Origin: Planctomycetota bacterium
Lineage (GTDB): Bacteria; Planctomycetota; UBA11346
Assembly: GCA_947440715.1 (NCBI GenBank)
Contig: CANETI010000164.1
Location: forward strand, 1-6,107
Direction: 5' to 3'
DNA: 6,107 nt
Below the pieces are notes generated by a model. The model saw nothing but the letters and a program-made list of their open reading frames with translations, ran no database searches and was not told the DNA's origin. Numbering within the stretch: the first letter of the stretch is position 1; the number at the start of each line of letters is the position of its first letter. This document shows positions 5,333-6,107 of the stretch, one piece after another. The position numbers and the translations under genes were made by a program.

Positions 5333-6107
5333 ATGAGCGGGTGATGGTTTCATGGAGATTAAACAGAATGCGTGCAACGTGCGTCCACGCCGCCAATTCA
5401 CTGCGATCGAGTGACGCTGGTGGCTGAGCAAAACCGACTTTCAGCAGCGCATCGGCGGCACCTTTGTCGGCTTGGTACGCTGCCAAACGTTCGGCAAATA
5501 ATGCCTGAACCGTGCGCAGTTCTTCCGCACTTGGTTCACGTTGCAGTGCCTGACGCCACGCCCAGGTAATGCGTTGTTCGGGGCTGCCTTGAGCTTCACT
5601 GAGAATTCGCGCAGCAAACGTGCGAGCCGCTTCGACATACGTTGGATCATTAAGCAGGACCAACGCTTGCTGTGGGATATTCGAACGGGTGCGTTCAGCG
5701 GTGCATTCTTCACGACTTGGGGCATCGAAGGCCAACATGCTGGGATGCATAAAACTGCGTTGCCACCACGTATACACACCACGGCGATACTGCGCGTCAC
5801 CACGATCGGCTGGGTAGGTTCGTTGCGGGAAATTGAGGTTCTCCCAATAACCATCCGGCTGGTACGGCTTCGCGCTGGGGCCACCAATGGTGCGCACCAG
5901 TAAGCCCGACACCGCCAAAGCTTGATCGCGCACCAGTTCAGCATCCAGCCGGAAAGCGCTCTGACGTGCCGAGAAACGATTATATGGATCACTTGCCTGT
6001 AACGCGGCGGTGGCCGTCGATACTTGGCGGTACGTCTGACTAGTCACGATAACACGCACCATGTGTTTGAAGTCCCAATCACTGTCCATGAATTCACAAG
6101 CCAGCCA
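5331..6107 (-). CDS. DUF1553-domain protein, C-terminal part (PSCyt/PSD1-type)
   Basis: The last 258 codons of a larger minus-strand gene that enters from the right edge. The frame is open to base 6107, where it reads WLACEFMDSDWDFKH. An apparent ATG at 6087-6089 is internal, because the residues before it belong to the conserved motif 'LLDWLA.EF....WD.K'. Further family marks, numbered from the first visible residue, are VTSQTYRQ (21-28), YRRGVYTWW (107-115) and FDAPSREECTAERTRSN (127-143), followed directly by IPQQALVLLNDP (144-155). These define the DUF1553 (PSD1) domain. In PVC bacteria it usually follows a DUF1549 domain, often with a cytochrome-c-like CxxCH domain and an export signal at the N terminus; all of these would lie outside this window. 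Function is unknown; partnership with the downstream DUF1501 protein is inferred from conserved pairing. No frameshift is seen. Confidence 0.9.
   Translation of the reverse strand, partial: WLACEFMDSDWDFKHMVRVIVTSQTYRQVSTATAALQASDPYNRFSARQSAFRLDAELVRDQALAVSGLLVRTIGGPSAKPYQPDGYWENLNFPQRTYPADRGDAQYRRGVYTWWQRSFMHPSMLAFDAPSREECTAERTRSNIPQQALVLLNDPTYVEAARTFAARILSEAQGSPEQRITWAWRQALQREPSAEELRTVQALFAERLAAYQADKGAADALLKVGFAQPPASLDRSELAAWTHVARILFNLHETITRS

Noticed and set aside
5321..5431. A longer DUF1501 product starting at 5431 on the minus strand.
   Set aside because: It would overlap the end of the DUF1553 gene by about 100 bases and bury the Tat signal 37 residues inside. The start at 5320 has a ribosome binding site and puts the twin-arginine motif at residues 11-12.
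5541..5903. Open frames of 120 codons on the + strand and 183 codons on the - strand (5441-5992) in the same region.
   Set aside because: Both are alternative-frame readings of the DUF1553 gene, which carries the family motifs across this stretch. Their products look like random translation.
6087..6089. ATG that could be taken as the start of the right-hand minus-strand gene.
   Set aside because: The frame is open to the window edge and the codons before it read WLACEF, part of a conserved family motif, so the ATG is an internal methionine.

Overview
The window looks like a chromosomal segment from a bacterium of the Planctomycetes-Verrucomicrobia (PVC) group. The main evidence is the gene pair at the right end: a DUF1549/DUF1553-type protein followed by a Tat-exported DUF1501 protein. 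This pair occurs in many paralogous copies in PVC genomes and is uncommon elsewhere. Base composition is moderate, roughly 45-65% G+C by hand count of single lines. The exact phylum cannot be settled from this sequence alone. No RNA gene, CRISPR array, insertion sequence or integrase was seen.

Left part, all on the + strand. The window opens with the last 49 codons of uvrA (1-150, nucleotide excision repair). A 64-base gap follows, then a complete inositol-monophosphatase-family phosphatase (215-1051). Next comes a ferrous-iron uptake cluster: feoA (1100-1381), feoB (1435-3654), and a 48-codon gene for a small membrane protein with a CxCxxC motif (3668-3814). The last gene was found by reading the sequence directly. 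It has a good ribosome binding site just after the feoB stop and matches the type known as FeoB-associated Cys-rich membrane protein. Together the three genes would form an inner-membrane Fe(II) importer: FeoB is the GTPase-coupled permease, FeoA its small cytosolic SH3-like partner, and the Cys-rich protein a putative accessory.

Right part, all on the - strand and convergent with the feo cluster. A DUF1553-domain protein enters from the right edge (its N-terminal portion lies outside) and ends at 5331. Ten bases later the DUF1501 protein starts (5320 down to 3890). Its ribosome binding site touches the stop codon of the upstream gene, so the two are probably co-transcribed and translationally coupled. 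The role of this pair is not established. The Tat signal on the DUF1501 protein places it outside the cytoplasm.

The 75-base convergent gap (3815-3889) holds two weak inverted repeats that might end transcription. Otherwise the window is compact, with no gene-free stretch over 100 bases.

The window contains no clear sign of an undescribed system. The most useful points are the unannotated small Cys-rich protein and the DUF1553-DUF1501 pair of unknown function.
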